Shown: in pieces, positions 11,456 through 21,029 of the stretch
How positions within the stretch are numbered: the stretch's first letter is position 1
How the letters are laid out: every line of letters starts with the position of its first letter
Source: Streptococcus troglodytae
GTDB lineage: Bacteria; Bacillota; Bacilli; Lactobacillales; Streptococcaceae
Assembly: GCF_002355215.1 (NCBI RefSeq)
Contig: NZ_AP014612.1
Coordinates: 124,001-188,000, forward strand
Direction of reading: 5' to 3'
DNA length: 64,000 nt
The notes under the pieces: generated by a model
Databases searched by the model: none
Told to the model about the DNA's origin: nothing
Seen by the model: the letters and a program-made list of their open reading frames with translations, nothing else
Made by a program: the position numbers and the translations under genes

Positions 11456-12418
11456 ATGTTATCTAAAGAACAATATTTGGATATGTTTTTAAAAATGCAG
11501 CGTATTCGTAATGTCGATACAAAACTCAATAAATTAGTTCGTCGTGGTTTCGTACAAGGTATGACACACTTTTCAGTAGGAGAAGAGGCAGCTTCGGTTG
11601 GTGCTATTCAAGGCTTGACTGATCAGGATATTATCTTTTCAAATCACCGTGGACATGGTCAAACCATTGCAAAAGGGATTGACATTCCTGCTATGTTTGC
11701 AGAATTAGCCGGTAAGGCAACGGGTTCTTCAAAAGGTCGTGGCGGTTCTATGCACTTGGCTAATCTTGAAAAGGGAAACTATGGGACCAATGGTATTGTT
11801 GGTGGCGGTTATGCCTTAGCAGTCGGTGCTGCTTTGACACAGCAATATGATAATACGGGAAATATTGTTGTAGCCTTTTCAGGAGACTCGGCGACTAATG
11901 AAGGCTCTTTCCATGAGTCTGTTAATTTGGCAGCTGTCTGGAATTTACCGGTTATCTTCTTTATTATTAATAATCGCTATGGTATCTCAACAGATATTAA
12001 TTATTCAACTAAGATTCCACATCTTTATTTACGTGCTGATGCTTATGGTATTTCTGGACATTATGTTGAAGATGGTAATGATGTCATTGCCGTTTATGAA
12101 AAAATGCGGGAAGTCATTGATGATGTGCGTGCAGGCAACGGACCGGCTCTTGTTGAAGTAGAATCTTATCGTTGGTTCGGACATTCTACTGCAGATGCAG
12201 GAGTTTACCGTACAAAAGAGGAAGTAGATGCTTGGAAAGCTAAAGATCCGCTTAAGAAATACCGCACTTATTTAACGGAAAATAAGATTGCAACAGATAA
12301 AGAACTTGATGCGATTGAAAAAGAAGTGGCTCAGGAAATTGAAGATGCGGTGGCATTTGCCCAAGAAAGTCCTGAACCAGATCTATCTGTAGCCTTTGAA
12401 GATGTTTGGGTAGATTAG
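11456..12418 (+). CDS. adhA: Acetoin dehydrogenase E1 component, alpha subunit
   Basis: Thiamine-pyrophosphate-dependent E1-alpha subunit, 320 residues. The TPP/Mg motif runs from GDSATNEGSFHE to IINN, and the phosphorylation-loop region YGIST is present. With E1-beta it decarboxylates or cleaves acetoin (or a 2-oxo acid) and transfers the acetyl group to lipoyl-E2. ATG 11456 (MLSKEQYL) is preceded by TGGAGG; the TTG further upstream overlaps that site. It is the first gene of an E1a-E1b-E2-E3 operon with a following lipoate ligase. Sequence alone cannot exclude pyruvate as substrate; acetoin is inferred from the short E1-alpha, the lipoyl-bearing E3 and recalled annotation of this locus. Confidence 0.88.
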   Translation: MLSKEQYLDMFLKMQRIRNVDTKLNKLVRRGFVQGMTHFSVGEEAASVGAIQGLTDQDIIFSNHRGHGQTIAKGIDIPAMFAELAGKATGSSKGRGGSMHLANLEKGNYGTNGIVGGGYALAVGAALTQQYDNTGNIVVAFSGDSATNEGSFHESVNLAAVWNLPVIFFIINNRYGISTDINYSTKIPHLYLRADAYGISGHYVEDGNDVIAVYEKMREVIDDVRAGNGPALVEVESYRWFGHSTADAGVYRTKEEVDAWKAKDPLKKYRTYLTENKIATDKELDAIEKEVAQEIEDAVAFAQESPEPDLSVAFEDVWVD

Positions 12419-12567
12419 CTAGGTCAGGAAGAGCCTTGACCTTTTGCATAAAATTTCATAAATTATACCTTGTCAAAGCGATTGACATGCTGATAAATTG
12501 ACAAGCGAGAAATGCAGTCGTCTTCTGATGCTGTTAGGGTTTCATTAAAATGAGGAGAAAGAGATAT

Positions 12568-13563
12568 ATGTCAGAAACAAAAGTAGCAGCCTTGCGTGAA
12601 GCAATTAACCTTGCTATGAGTGAGGAAATGCGTAAGGATGAAAAAATTATTTTGATGGGTGAAGATGTTGGTGTTTACGGTGGCGACTTCGGTACTTCTG
12701 TTGGCATGCTGGCCGAATTTGGTGAAAAGCGTGTTAAAGATACCCCTATTTCAGAAGCGGCCATTGCAGGGTCTGCTGTAGGAGCTGCTCAAACTGGGCT
12801 GCGTCCCATAGTTGATTTGACCTTTATGGATTTTGTGACGATTGCCATGGATGCTATTGTTAATCAAGGTGCCAAAGCCAATTATATGTTTGGCGGCGGA
12901 CTTAAAACGCCTGTAACTTTTCGTGTGGCCTCAGGCTCAGGTATCGGCTCAGCAGCGCAGCATTCTCAGTCACTAGAAGCTTGGTTAACTCATATTCCGG
13001 GAATCAAGGTGGTTGCGCCTGGTACAGTCAATGATGCTAAAGCCTTGCTCAAATCTGCTATTCGTGATAATAATATCGTTATTTTCATGGAACCAAAAGC
13101 ACTTTATGGCAAAAAAGAAGTGGTCAATTTAGATCCCGATTTTTATATCCCGCTTGGTAAAGGCGAGCTTAAGCGTGAAGGAACAGATGTCACCATTGTA
13201 TCTTATGGTCGTATGCTGGAACGCGTTCTCAAAGCTGCTGATGAGGTGGCGGCTGAAGGTATCAGTGTTGAAGTGGTTGACCCGCGTACCCTTATTCCGC
13301 TTGATAAAGACTTAATTATTAATTCTGTGAAAAAGACGGGTAAGGTTATCCTAGTCAATGATGCTTATAAAACAGGTGGTTTCATTGGTGAAATAGCATC
13401 AGTGATCACTGAAAGCGAAGCCTTTGATTATTTAGATGCTCCGGTGCTTCGTCTCGCTTCTGAGGATGTGCCTGTTCCCTATTCTCATGTTCTTGAAACA
13501 GCCATTTTACCAGATGTAGCAAAAATTAAGGATGCTATCTATAAACAGGTCAATAAAAAATAG
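12568..13563 (+). CDS. adhB: Acetoin dehydrogenase E1 component, beta subunit
   Basis: 331-residue E1-beta subunit (transketolase pyrimidine-binding plus C-terminal domain). It starts MSETKVAALREAINLAM, shows the GEDVGVYGG motif of the N-terminal domain, and has the conserved C-terminal VVDPRTLIPLD segment. It pairs with the alpha subunit to form the TPP active site. ATG 12568 follows GAGGAGAAAGAG; the in-frame ATG at 12550 overlaps the ribosome site. Second gene of the operon. Confidence 0.92.
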   Translation: MSETKVAALREAINLAMSEEMRKDEKIILMGEDVGVYGGDFGTSVGMLAEFGEKRVKDTPISEAAIAGSAVGAAQTGLRPIVDLTFMDFVTIAMDAIVNQGAKANYMFGGGLKTPVTFRVASGSGIGSAAQHSQSLEAWLTHIPGIKVVAPGTVNDAKALLKSAIRDNNIVIFMEPKALYGKKEVVNLDPDFYIPLGKGELKREGTDVTIVSYGRMLERVLKAADEVAAEGISVEVVDPRTLIPLDKDLIINSVKKTGKVILVNDAYKTGGFIGEIASVITESEAFDYLDAPVLRLASEDVPVPYSHVLETAILPDVAKIKDAIYKQVNKK

Positions 13564-13662
13564 GCAATTAAAGGTGAATAGATAAGAATGAGAAAGATCA
13601 GATGTTTACGCTAGACAAGCTGAACTTTTGTTCTTTCTCAGCTTTAAAAGGAAGGAAATGAA

Positions 13663-13895
13663 ATGGCAGTCGAAATTATTATGCCTAAACTCGGTGTTGA
13701 TATGCAGGAAGGCGAAATCATCGAGTGGAAAAAACAAGAAGGCGATGAGGTCAAAGAAGGGGATATCCTCCTTGAAATCATGTCTGACAAGACCAATATG
13801 GAAATTGAAGCTGAGGATTCAGGTGTCCTGCTTAAGATTGTTAAGGGAAATGGTCAAGTTGTTCCTGTAACTGAGGTCATTGGTTATATCGGTCA
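13663..13895 (+). repeat. Direct repeat, copy 1: lipoyl-domain coding segment of the E2 gene
   Basis: About 230 bp encoding the E2 lipoyl domain are repeated at 15110-15340 in the E3 gene with only scattered third-position differences, by eye around 95% identical. This implies recent duplication or ongoing gene conversion within the operon. Confidence 0.85.
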
Positions 13896-15036
13896 AGCAG
13901 GTGAAGTTCTTGAAATAGCTGATGTTCCTGAAAGCGCAGCTCTTCAAAAAGATAGTGCAGCACCTGTTGAAAACACAAAAGCAATGTCTTCTCCGACAGT
14001 TGCAGCAGCTTCTCAAGGAAAGGGAAAGATTCGAGCAACACCAGCAGCTCGTAAGGCGGCTCGTGATTTAGGAGTTAACCTAAGTCAAGTTTCAGGAACA
14101 GGAGCTAAAGGCCGTATTCATAAGGAAGATGTTGAAGACTTTAAAGCAGATCAGCCTAAGGCAACACCATTAGCTAGGAAAATTGCTATAGATAAAGGCA
14201 TTGATTTAGCTAGTGTCTCAGGAACAGGTTTTGGCGGTAAAATTATCAAGGAAGATATCTTAAGCCTGCTTGAGTCAGGTCAGCCTGTTAAAGATGTGTC
14301 AGCTCCTGCTAAAGAAGCAGCTGCCTTACCAGAGGGTGTTGAAGTCATTAAAATGTCTGCCATGCGTAAGGCAGTGGCTAAGAGTATGGTCACTTCTTAC
14401 CTGACAGCTCCAACTTTTACCCTTAATTATGATATTGATATGACCGAGATGATTGCTTTACGTAAAAAGTTAATCGACCCTATCATGGAAAAAACAGGTT
14501 TTAAAGTTAGCTTCACAGATTTGATTGGTCTGGCGGTCGTAAAAACCTTAATGAAACCAGAACATCGTTACCTCAATGCTTCACTCATTAATGACGCGAC
14601 TGAGATTGAACTTCATCAATTTGTTAACCTTGGTATTGCCGTTGGACTTGATGAAGGACTGTTAGTACCCGTTGTTCATGGTGCCGATAAGATGACTTTA
14701 TCAGACTTTGTTGTAGCTTCAAAGGATGTCATTAAGAAAGCTCAGACCGGTAAATTAAAAGCCACTGAAATGTCTGGTTCAACCTTTTCCATTACAAACT
14801 TGGGGATGTTTGGCACTAAGACTTTCAACCCCATTATCAATCAGCCTAATTCGGCTATTTTGGGTGTAGGAGCAACTATCCCAACGCCAACTGTTGTGGA
14901 TGGTGAAATTAAGATTCGTCCAATCATGGCACTGTGCTTGACTATTGATCACCGCTTGGTTGATGGTATGAACGGCGCTAAGTTCATGGTTGATCTTAAA
15001 AAACTGATGGAAAATCCATTTACATTATTAATTTGA
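13663..15036 (+). CDS. adhC: Acetoin dehydrogenase E2: dihydrolipoamide acetyltransferase with two subunit-binding domains
   Basis: 457-residue E2. Lipoyl domain at 1-78 with the lipoyl-Lys in MSDKTNMEIEA, then a flexible Ala/Ser-rich linker. Two peripheral-subunit-binding domains follow in tandem (~122-156, TPAARKAARDLG…KGRIHKEDV; ~165-203, TPLARKIAIDKG…GKIIKEDIL). The catalytic acetyltransferase domain (~230-457) has the active-site DHRLVDG near 429-435. E2 proteins usually carry one such binding domain, so the duplication is notable. The lipoyl-encoding DNA is nearly identical to that at the start of the E3 gene. A GGAAG site precedes the ATG. Confidence 0.92.
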   Translation: MAVEIIMPKLGVDMQEGEIIEWKKQEGDEVKEGDILLEIMSDKTNMEIEAEDSGVLLKIVKGNGQVVPVTEVIGYIGQAGEVLEIADVPESAALQKDSAAPVENTKAMSSPTVAAASQGKGKIRATPAARKAARDLGVNLSQVSGTGAKGRIHKEDVEDFKADQPKATPLARKIAIDKGIDLASVSGTGFGGKIIKEDILSLLESGQPVKDVSAPAKEAAALPEGVEVIKMSAMRKAVAKSMVTSYLTAPTFTLNYDIDMTEMIALRKKLIDPIMEKTGFKVSFTDLIGLAVVKTLMKPEHRYLNASLINDATEIELHQFVNLGIAVGLDEGLLVPVVHGADKMTLSDFVVASKDVIKKAQTGKLKATEMSGSTFSITNLGMFGTKTFNPIINQPNSAILGVGATIPTPTVVDGEIKIRPIMALCLTIDHRLVDGMNGAKFMVDLKKLMENPFTLLI

Positions 15037-15109
15037 GGTTTGTGTTAACTGTTGACAGATACATTTGGTTGTCTTATAAATAAAATTAGAAACTAAAAAG
15101 GAGAAGAAA

Positions 15110-15340
15110 ATGGCAGTCGAAATTATTATGCCCAAACTCGGTGTTGATATGCAGGAAGGCGAAATCATCGAGTGGAAAAACAAGAAGGCGATGAGATCAA
15201 AGAAGGGGATATCCTCCTTGAAATCATGTCTGACAAGACCAATATGGAAATCGAAGCTGAGGATTCAGGTGTCCTGCTCAAAATTGTTAAAGGAAATGGC
15301 CAAGTTGTCCCTGTGACTGAGGTCATTGGTTATATTGGTG
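15110..15340 (+). repeat. Direct repeat, copy 2: lipoyl-domain coding segment of the E3 gene
   Basis: Partner of 13663-13895. Recombination between the copies would remove about 1.45 kb, fusing the E2 lipoyl domain to E3 and deleting the rest of E2. One A is missing here relative to copy 1 (15176-15180). Confidence 0.85.
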
Positions 15341-16854
15341 CTGCTGGTGAAGCGATTGAAACAAATGCGGCACCAGCAGCTTCAGCTGATGATCTTAAAG
15401 CAGCGGGTCTTGAAGTTCCTGATACTTTAGGCGAGTCAGCAGTACCAGCAGATCAAAAAACTCCGCTTGCTGATGATGAATATGATATGATTGTCGTTGG
15501 TGGTGGTCCTGCAGGTTATTATGCTGCTATTCGCGGTGCACAATTGGGCGGTAAGGTTGCTATCGTCGAAAAATCAGAATTTGGAGGGACCTGTTTAAAT
15601 AAAGGCTGCATTCCAACTAAAACTTATCTTAAGAATGCTGAAATCCTTGACGGCATCAAAATTGCAGCGGGCCGTGGGATTAATTTTGCTTCAACCAACT
15701 ATACCATTGACATGGACAAAACGGTTGCCTTTAAAAATACCGTTGTTAAAACATTGACAAGTGGGGTTCAAGGACTTCTTAAAGCCAATAAAGTGACTAT
15801 TTTCAATGGTCTCGGTCAGGTTAATCCTGATAAGACAGTGACTGTCGGTTCGGAAACGATTAAAGGACATAATATTATCCTTGCAACAGGTTCAAAAGTG
15901 TCTCGTATTAATATTCCGGGAATTGATTCACCTCTTGTTTTAACATCGGATGATATTCTTGACCTTCGTGACATTCCAAAAACACTTGCTGTGATGGGCG
16001 GTGGTGTTGTTGGTATTGAACTCGGTCTTGTTTACGCTTCTTATGGGACAGAAGTGACAGTCATTGAAATGGCTGACCGTATCATTCCTGCTATGGACAA
16101 GGAAGTATCGCTTGAACTGCAAAAAATTCTATCCAAGAAAGGAATGACCATTAAGACTTCTGTTGGTGTAGCTGAAATCGTTGAAGCTAACAATCAATTA
16201 ACGCTGAAACTCAATGATGGTTCTGAAGTTGTGGCTGAAAAAGCACTGCTTTCTATTGGTCGTGTCCCACAATTAAACGGTTTGGAAAATCTTAATCTGG
16301 AACTTGAACGCGGTCGCATCAAAGTGGACGACTATCAGGAAACCTCTATTTCAGGTATTTATGCCCCGGGTGATGTTAATGGAAGAAAGATGTTAGCTCA
16401 CGCTGCCTATCGTATGGGTGAAGTAGCTGCCGAAAATGCTATTTGGGGGAATGTTCGTAAGGCTAACCTGAAATATACACCAGCAGCTGTTTACACCCAT
16501 CCAGAGGTTGCTATGTGCGGTATTACTGAAGAACAAGCCCGTCAAGAGTATGGAAATGTTTTAGTTGGGAAATCCTCTTTTACAGGAAATGGACGTGCGA
16601 TCGCCTCTAATGAAGCTCAAGGTTTTGTCAAAGTCGTCGCAGATGCTAAGTACCATGAAATTCTTGGGGTTCATATTATCGGACCAGCAGCCGCTGAGAT
16701 GATTAATGAAGCCTCAACGATTATGGAAAATGAGCTGACGGTTGATGAGCTGCTGCGTTCTATTCATGGTCACCCTACCTTCTCAGAGGTTATGTATGAA
16801 GCCTTTGCAGACGTCCTTAGCGAAGCTATTCATAACCCGCCAAAACATCGCTAA
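15110..16854 (+). CDS. adhD: Acetoin dehydrogenase E3: dihydrolipoamide dehydrogenase with N-terminal lipoyl domain (apparent frameshift)
   Basis: FAD/NAD disulfide reductase that reoxidises dihydrolipoyl groups; about 581 residues once the frame is restored. The N-terminal lipoyl domain starts MAVEIIMPKLG as in E2. The flavoprotein part has the FAD motif VGGGPAGYYAA, the redox disulfide GGTCLNKGC, an NAD motif (MGGGVVGIELG) and the C-terminal HGHPTFSE with the catalytic His. The frame breaks at 15176-15180, where a run of five A replaces the six A present in the otherwise matching E2 sequence. Downstream the ORF runs uninterrupted. A sequencing error is the simplest explanation; otherwise E3 would lose its lipoyl domain. 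A GGAGAAG site precedes the ATG. Confidence 0.88.
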
Positions 16855-16959
16855 TGATGGAATATCATTAGAGAACCTTATCTGACAAAGGATAAATTGG
16901 AACTATTTTTGCGTGCTTAACTTCCTTTTATCCCCTTTTTAAAAGAATTTGGAGAGAAA

Positions 16960-17949
16960 ATGAAATATATTGTCAGTCAGTCAAATGATCCAGCTTTTAA
17001 TATAGCTCAAGAAGCCTATGCTTTTAGAGAAATGCTTGATGAAGATGAAATTTTTATTTTATGGATCAATGAACCAACCATTGTTATTGGCAAACACCAA
17101 AATGCCATTGAAGAAATCAATAAAGAATATACAGATGCTCATGACATTCATATTGTTCGTCGTCTGTCAGGCGGCGGTGCAGTCTACCATGATCTTAATA
17201 ATCTCAATTATACGATTATTTCCAATAAAGCAGATGAAGGGGCTTTTGATTTTAAAACCTTTTCCAAACCAGTTATTGATACTTTAGCGAAATTGGGGGT
17301 CAAGGCTGAATTTACTGGTCGTAATGATCTTGAAATTGATGGCAAAAAATTTTGTGGCAATGCCCAAGCTTACTATAAGGGACGAATGATGCATCATGGC
17401 TGTCTCATGTTTGATGTTGATAGATCTGTCTTAGCAGATGCTCTTAAAGTCAGTAAGGATAAGATTGAATCTAAAGGCATCAAGTCAGTTCGTGCGCGTG
17501 TGACTAATATTAATGATGAACTGCCTCAAAAGATGTCCGTTTTAGAATTTCGGGATGCCCTTCTTGAACAAGTTAAAGAAGAAAATCCAGATATGACTGA
17601 ATATACTTTTTCAGAAGCAGAATTGGAACGCATCAAGCAGTCAGCTAAAGAGCAGTTTGGCAATTGGAATTGGATCTATGGAACTGCCCCAGACTATACT
17701 ATAAAACGCAGTGTCCGTTACCCCGCAGGTAAGATTACAACCTATGCCAATGTTGAAAAATCGGTTATTAAATCAATTAAGATTTATGGAGATTTCTTTG
17801 GTATCGGAGATGTTGCCGATATTGAAGGTCTGCTTGTTGGCTGCCGCTATGATTATAAGGATGTCCTAGAAAAACTTAAAACCATTGATACAACACATTA
17901 TTTCACGCGAATGACAAGGGAAGAAGTGGCCAAAGCGATTGTGGCCTAA
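16960..17949 (+). CDS. lplA: Lipoate-protein ligase A
   Basis: 329-residue ATP-dependent lipoate ligase that attaches lipoate to the lipoyl lysines, probably of the E2 and E3 just upstream. Conserved motifs are RRLSGGGAVYHDLNNLNYTII (lipoate and adenylate loop), GRNDLEIDGKKFCGNAQ and the catalytic-lysine region, plus the C-terminal accessory domain. A GGAGAG site precedes the ATG. It lies about 105 bp after the E3 stop and is likely cotranscribed. A strong hairpin follows. Confidence 0.94.
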   Translation: MKYIVSQSNDPAFNIAQEAYAFREMLDEDEIFILWINEPTIVIGKHQNAIEEINKEYTDAHDIHIVRRLSGGGAVYHDLNNLNYTIISNKADEGAFDFKTFSKPVIDTLAKLGVKAEFTGRNDLEIDGKKFCGNAQAYYKGRMMHHGCLMFDVDRSVLADALKVSKDKIESKGIKSVRARVTNINDELPQKMSVLEFRDALLEQVKEENPDMTEYTFSEAELERIKQSAKEQFGNWNWIYGTAPDYTIKRSVRYPAGKITTYANVEKSVIKSIKIYGDFFGIGDVADIEGLLVGCRYDYKDVLEKLKTIDTTHYFTRMTREEVAKAIVA

Positions 17950-17973
17950 ATCATATATCACTTGCATTATCTG

Positions 17974-18068
17974 AAAAGATCTCGTTTCACATTTGAGACT
18001 GACCTTAAGAAAAGGTTTATTGCCAATTTTAAGGGAATAATTCATTTGGTGAACGAGAGGTCTTTTTT
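17974..18068 (+). terminator. Long hairpin terminator after lplA
   Basis: GATCTCGTTTCAC pairs, with one bulge, with GTGAACGAGAGGTC (18049-18062), followed by TTTTTT. The loop is long (about 58 bases) with internal pairing. Confidence 0.65.
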
Positions 18069-18197
18069 CGTTTATGCAACTACTTTTAATAGATAAATCG
18101 CTATAAATTTTTCTTATAGCATTTTATAAAAAAATAAATTATACAAGGCTAAAAAGAGATGCTATTATAGTTTTAAATTGGAGAAAGTTGGTAAAAG

Positions 18198-19334
18198 ATG
18201 TCAGAAGGAATTTATGAAAAATTGAGGGAAATTCGGCATTATCTTCATCAACATCCTGAAATTTCAGAAAATGAATTTGAAACAACCGCATTCATTAAAA
18301 AGCATTTGAAAGATTTGGGCATTGAACCTCTTGCTTATCCCTTAAAAACAGGCGTCATTGCAGAAATCGGATCGGGTCAACCTATTATAGCTCTGAGGGC
18401 TGATATTGATGCTTTGCCTATTATCGAAAAGACAGGTCTCGCTTATGCTAGCAAGAATGGTGCCATGCACGCTTGCGGTCATGACTTTCATCAAACGAGT
18501 TTATTAGGCGCTGCCCAAATTCTCAAGGAAAGAGAGGCAGAAATCAAAGGGACTGTCCGCTTTATCTTTCAGCCGGCTGAAGAAAATTTTCAGGGTGCAT
18601 ACCAAGTGATTGAAGCGGGCGGTATTGAAGGTGTCTCTGCTATTATCGGCTATCATAATAATCCGCATTTAAAACCGGGTCAGATTGGTCTTCGCTCAGG
18701 TGCAATCATGGCTGGAGTCGAGCAATTTGAAGTAACTGTGGCTGGTATCAGTGCCCATGCAGCCCGTCCTGATTTAGGAGTAGATACGGTCTTGGCAATC
18801 ACGACCATGATTCATAATTTGCAGCAGATTGTTGCACGTACGGTTTCGCCATTTGATTCTGCCGTTTTATCAGTCACCCATATTGATGTTGGCACAACTT
18901 GGAATGTCCTGCCAGCCAAAGGATTTTTTGAAGGGACTATTCGGACTTTTGATCCCAAGATTCGCTTAACCGTTATTGATAAGTTTACCAAAATTGTCGA
19001 AACAACGGCAGAACAATTTGGTGCACAGGTTTCTATTCAGTGGGGAAATTCGCCAAAAGTGACTTATAATGATGCCACTTTGACGCCTCTTATTTTTGAA
19101 AATTCCAAGACATTTGCTCAGGTCATTGAAACCTTGCCATCAACTGGCGGTGAAGATTTTGCAGCCTATCAGGAAAAAATCCCAGGTGTCTTTGCCTTTG
19201 TTGGATCAAATGGTGCTGATAATGCTCCAGACTGGCATCATGATGATTTTATTGTCAAAGATGACGCCTTGCCGACTGCTGTCAATTATTTTGTTGAAAA
19301 TGCTTTTAAACTACTAGAATATTATAGAAGCTGA
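18198..19334 (+). CDS. hipO: M20D-family amidohydrolase (N-acyl-amino-acid / N-acetyldiaminopimelate deacetylase type)
   Basis: 378-residue metal-dependent amidohydrolase. Metal ligands are visible in HACGHDFHQTS, PAEEN and the C-terminal GGEDFAAY; a dimerisation domain is inserted near residues 175-290 (GISAHAARPDLGVD). Members deacylate N-acyl amino acids, hippurate or N-acetyl-diaminopimelate; the substrate cannot be fixed here. The length and the opening YEKLREIRHYLHQHPE are typical of streptococcal N-acetyldiaminopimelate deacetylases. It has its own upstream region and ends at a strong hairpin shared with the convergent MFS gene. Confidence 0.85.
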   Translation: MSEGIYEKLREIRHYLHQHPEISENEFETTAFIKKHLKDLGIEPLAYPLKTGVIAEIGSGQPIIALRADIDALPIIEKTGLAYASKNGAMHACGHDFHQTSLLGAAQILKEREAEIKGTVRFIFQPAEENFQGAYQVIEAGGIEGVSAIIGYHNNPHLKPGQIGLRSGAIMAGVEQFEVTVAGISAHAARPDLGVDTVLAITTMIHNLQQIVARTVSPFDSAVLSVTHIDVGTTWNVLPAKGFFEGTIRTFDPKIRLTVIDKFTKIVETTAEQFGAQVSIQWGNSPKVTYNDATLTPLIFENSKTFAQVIETLPSTGGEDFAAYQEKIPGVFAFVGSNGADNAPDWHHDDFIVKDDALPTAVNYFVENAFKLLEYYRS

Positions 19335-19404
19335 CAGGAACCTTTTGTATGTGTCCTATCAAATAGACCCTAGAAAAAAAACTTTATCGCTTAATTTCAA
19401 TTAA

Positions 19405-19444
19405 AAAATTCCCAAGACTGCTGTTTTATGCTCTTGGGAATTTT
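19405..19444. terminator. Bidirectional terminator between amidohydrolase and MFS genes
   Basis: AAAATTCCCAAGA (19405-19417) and TCTTGGGAATTTT (19432-19444) form a perfect 13-bp stem with A- and T-rich flanks, serving both convergent genes. Confidence 0.85.
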
Positions 19445-19480
19445 AGTTTCTTATAAATTAATTTGATTGTGTTAGTCCTT

Positions 19481-20851
19481 CTAGGTAACGTTTTTCTTTG
19501 GAAATAGGAAAGAAAGTACTAAGAAAATAAGCAGGCAAGGAATCCAAATTTTGTAGATAGAAATGTAAGCTTCTACCATACTGGAGTGGTTATATTGACT
19601 TAAATTTGCCATATTATTGCTAACCATTGAGATAAAAACAGTGACGCCTAGAACAGAGCCAATCTGTCTGACGACTCCAATAACGCTTTGAGAGGCGGTG
19701 AGCAGTTCACCTTGTAAAGTTGATGCCGCTAAAACATTGACAGGTCCAGCAATAATACCAAAACCAATGCCCAAAATTAAGGTTGTGAGAGCCATTGCCA
19801 TCACTTTATTTGGATTGATGCTGACGATTAAAAGATAAGAAAGTAAAATAGCGGTCAAACCCACAAAAACCAGCAATCTTGAGCCCAATTGGTTAATAAC
19901 TAAACTTCCTAAACCACCGCAGATAAAGACCACTAAGGACATAGGCAGTAAAATTAAGGCTGCATCAAGTTCTGTCTTTCCTTGAATGGTTGTAAAAAAG
20001 GTTGGCAAAATCACGATAACACCAATATAGAAGAATTGCGCTAATAAGGCGACCAATGCTGAAGCTGTGAATTCTCTAATCTTAAATAGCTTCAAATTAA
20101 TCATCGGACTCTTACTATGCTTTTCAAGGATAATAAAAGCAAAGAGACTAAGCAAAAATGTTATCAAACAGCCTAAAGTGCGCCAGTCACCTGCTCCCCA
20201 ATCTCTTATTTGAATTAAGCCCAATGTCACTAAAAAGAGGCCTAGCATTGAAATAAAACTGCCAGCAAAATCAATTTTGGACTCAGTCTTTTCTTCACTT
20301 TTAAAATGATAAGATAAAATCATGAGGCACGTTGCAATTATGATGATTGGCAGATTAATAAAGAAAATCCAGTGCCAAGAAAAGGTATCAGTAAGAATAC
20401 CGCCCAAAGTCGGGCCGATAGCAGCAGCACCGCCCTGCATGAGACCAAGAGCAGCAACAATTTTAAAGCGATCTTTAACCTCCCAGGAAGAAATCCCTAA
20501 ACTGTTGCCTACTGGAAGTAAAATAGCAGCTCCAAAACTGGAGATGATACGTCCAAGAATTAATTGAGAAAATCCATTAGCAAGCCCAGACAGTAAGCTG
20601 CCTATTCCAAAGAGCAGCAGGCAAAGGACAAATAACCGACCCTTGCCATAAATATCAGCAATCTTGCTTAAAGGAATGGTACAGGAAGCAAAAATGATGG
20701 TATAAACATTGATGGTCCAAGAGAGTTGATCCAGTTTTACTCCCAAGCCCTTTTGAATAGCCGGTAAGGTGATGTTCATAATAGTAGTGTCTAACATTAC
20801 GATAAAAATCCCTAAACACATGGCTATTGTTAACATGATTTTTTTAGTCAT
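19481..20851 (-). CDS. MFS multidrug efflux transporter, DHA2 (EmrB/QacA) family
   Basis: 456-residue, 14-helix proton-driven drug exporter. Family motifs seen: N-terminal LDTTIMNITLPAIQ, then the loop motif ADIYGKGRLF, and the motif-C region LPVGNSLGISSW. It is transcribed divergently from a TetR regulator at 21030. Two copies of the same dyad (ATGAG-N6-CTCAT) lie between them. The arrangement is that of a TetR-repressed efflux pump; the drug substrate is unknown. Confidence 0.92.
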   Translation of the reverse strand: MTKKIMLTIAMCLGIFIVMLDTTIMNITLPAIQKGLGVKLDQLSWTINVYTIIFASCTIPLSKIADIYGKGRLFVLCLLLFGIGSLLSGLANGFSQLILGRIISSFGAAILLPVGNSLGISSWEVKDRFKIVAALGLMQGGAAAIGPTLGGILTDTFSWHWIFFINLPIIIIATCLMILSYHFKSEEKTESKIDFAGSFISMLGLFLVTLGLIQIRDWGAGDWRTLGCLITFLLSLFAFIILEKHSKSPMINLKLFKIREFTASALVALLAQFFYIGVIVILPTFFTTIQGKTELDAALILLPMSLVVFICGGLGSLVINQLGSRLLVFVGLTAILLSYLLIVSINPNKVMAMALTTLILGIGFGIIAGPVNVLAASTLQGELLTASQSVIGVVRQIGSVLGVTVFISMVSNNMANLSQYNHSSMVEAYISIYKIWIPCLLIFLVLSFLFPKKNVT

Positions 20852-20870
20852 AGTGATCTCCTTTTTAAAA

Positions 20871-20890
20871 ATATGAGTATATACTCATAT
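20871..20890. promoter_or_regulatory. TetR operator, site 1 (20-bp perfect palindrome)
   Basis: A perfect palindrome from 20871 to 20890 containing ATGAG-N6-CTCAT, 20 bp upstream of the MFS start codon. Confidence 0.75.
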
Positions 20891-20929
20891 TTAATTGTAT
20901 TCTTGAGAAAGAATTTTGTCAATAAATAA

Positions 20930-20945
20930 ATGAGCTTTTACTCAT
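20930..20945. promoter_or_regulatory. TetR operator, site 2
   Basis: ATGAG-N6-CTCAT again, with the same 6-bp spacing as site 1 and centred 57 bp from it. Confidence 0.7.
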
Positions 20946-21029
20946 ATTTTTTCAAAAAACGTTCTCTTTAAAGAAAGAAAAGGTGTGATATAATGAAAAA
21001 GGAGTAATTTCGAAAAAAGGAATGGAAAA

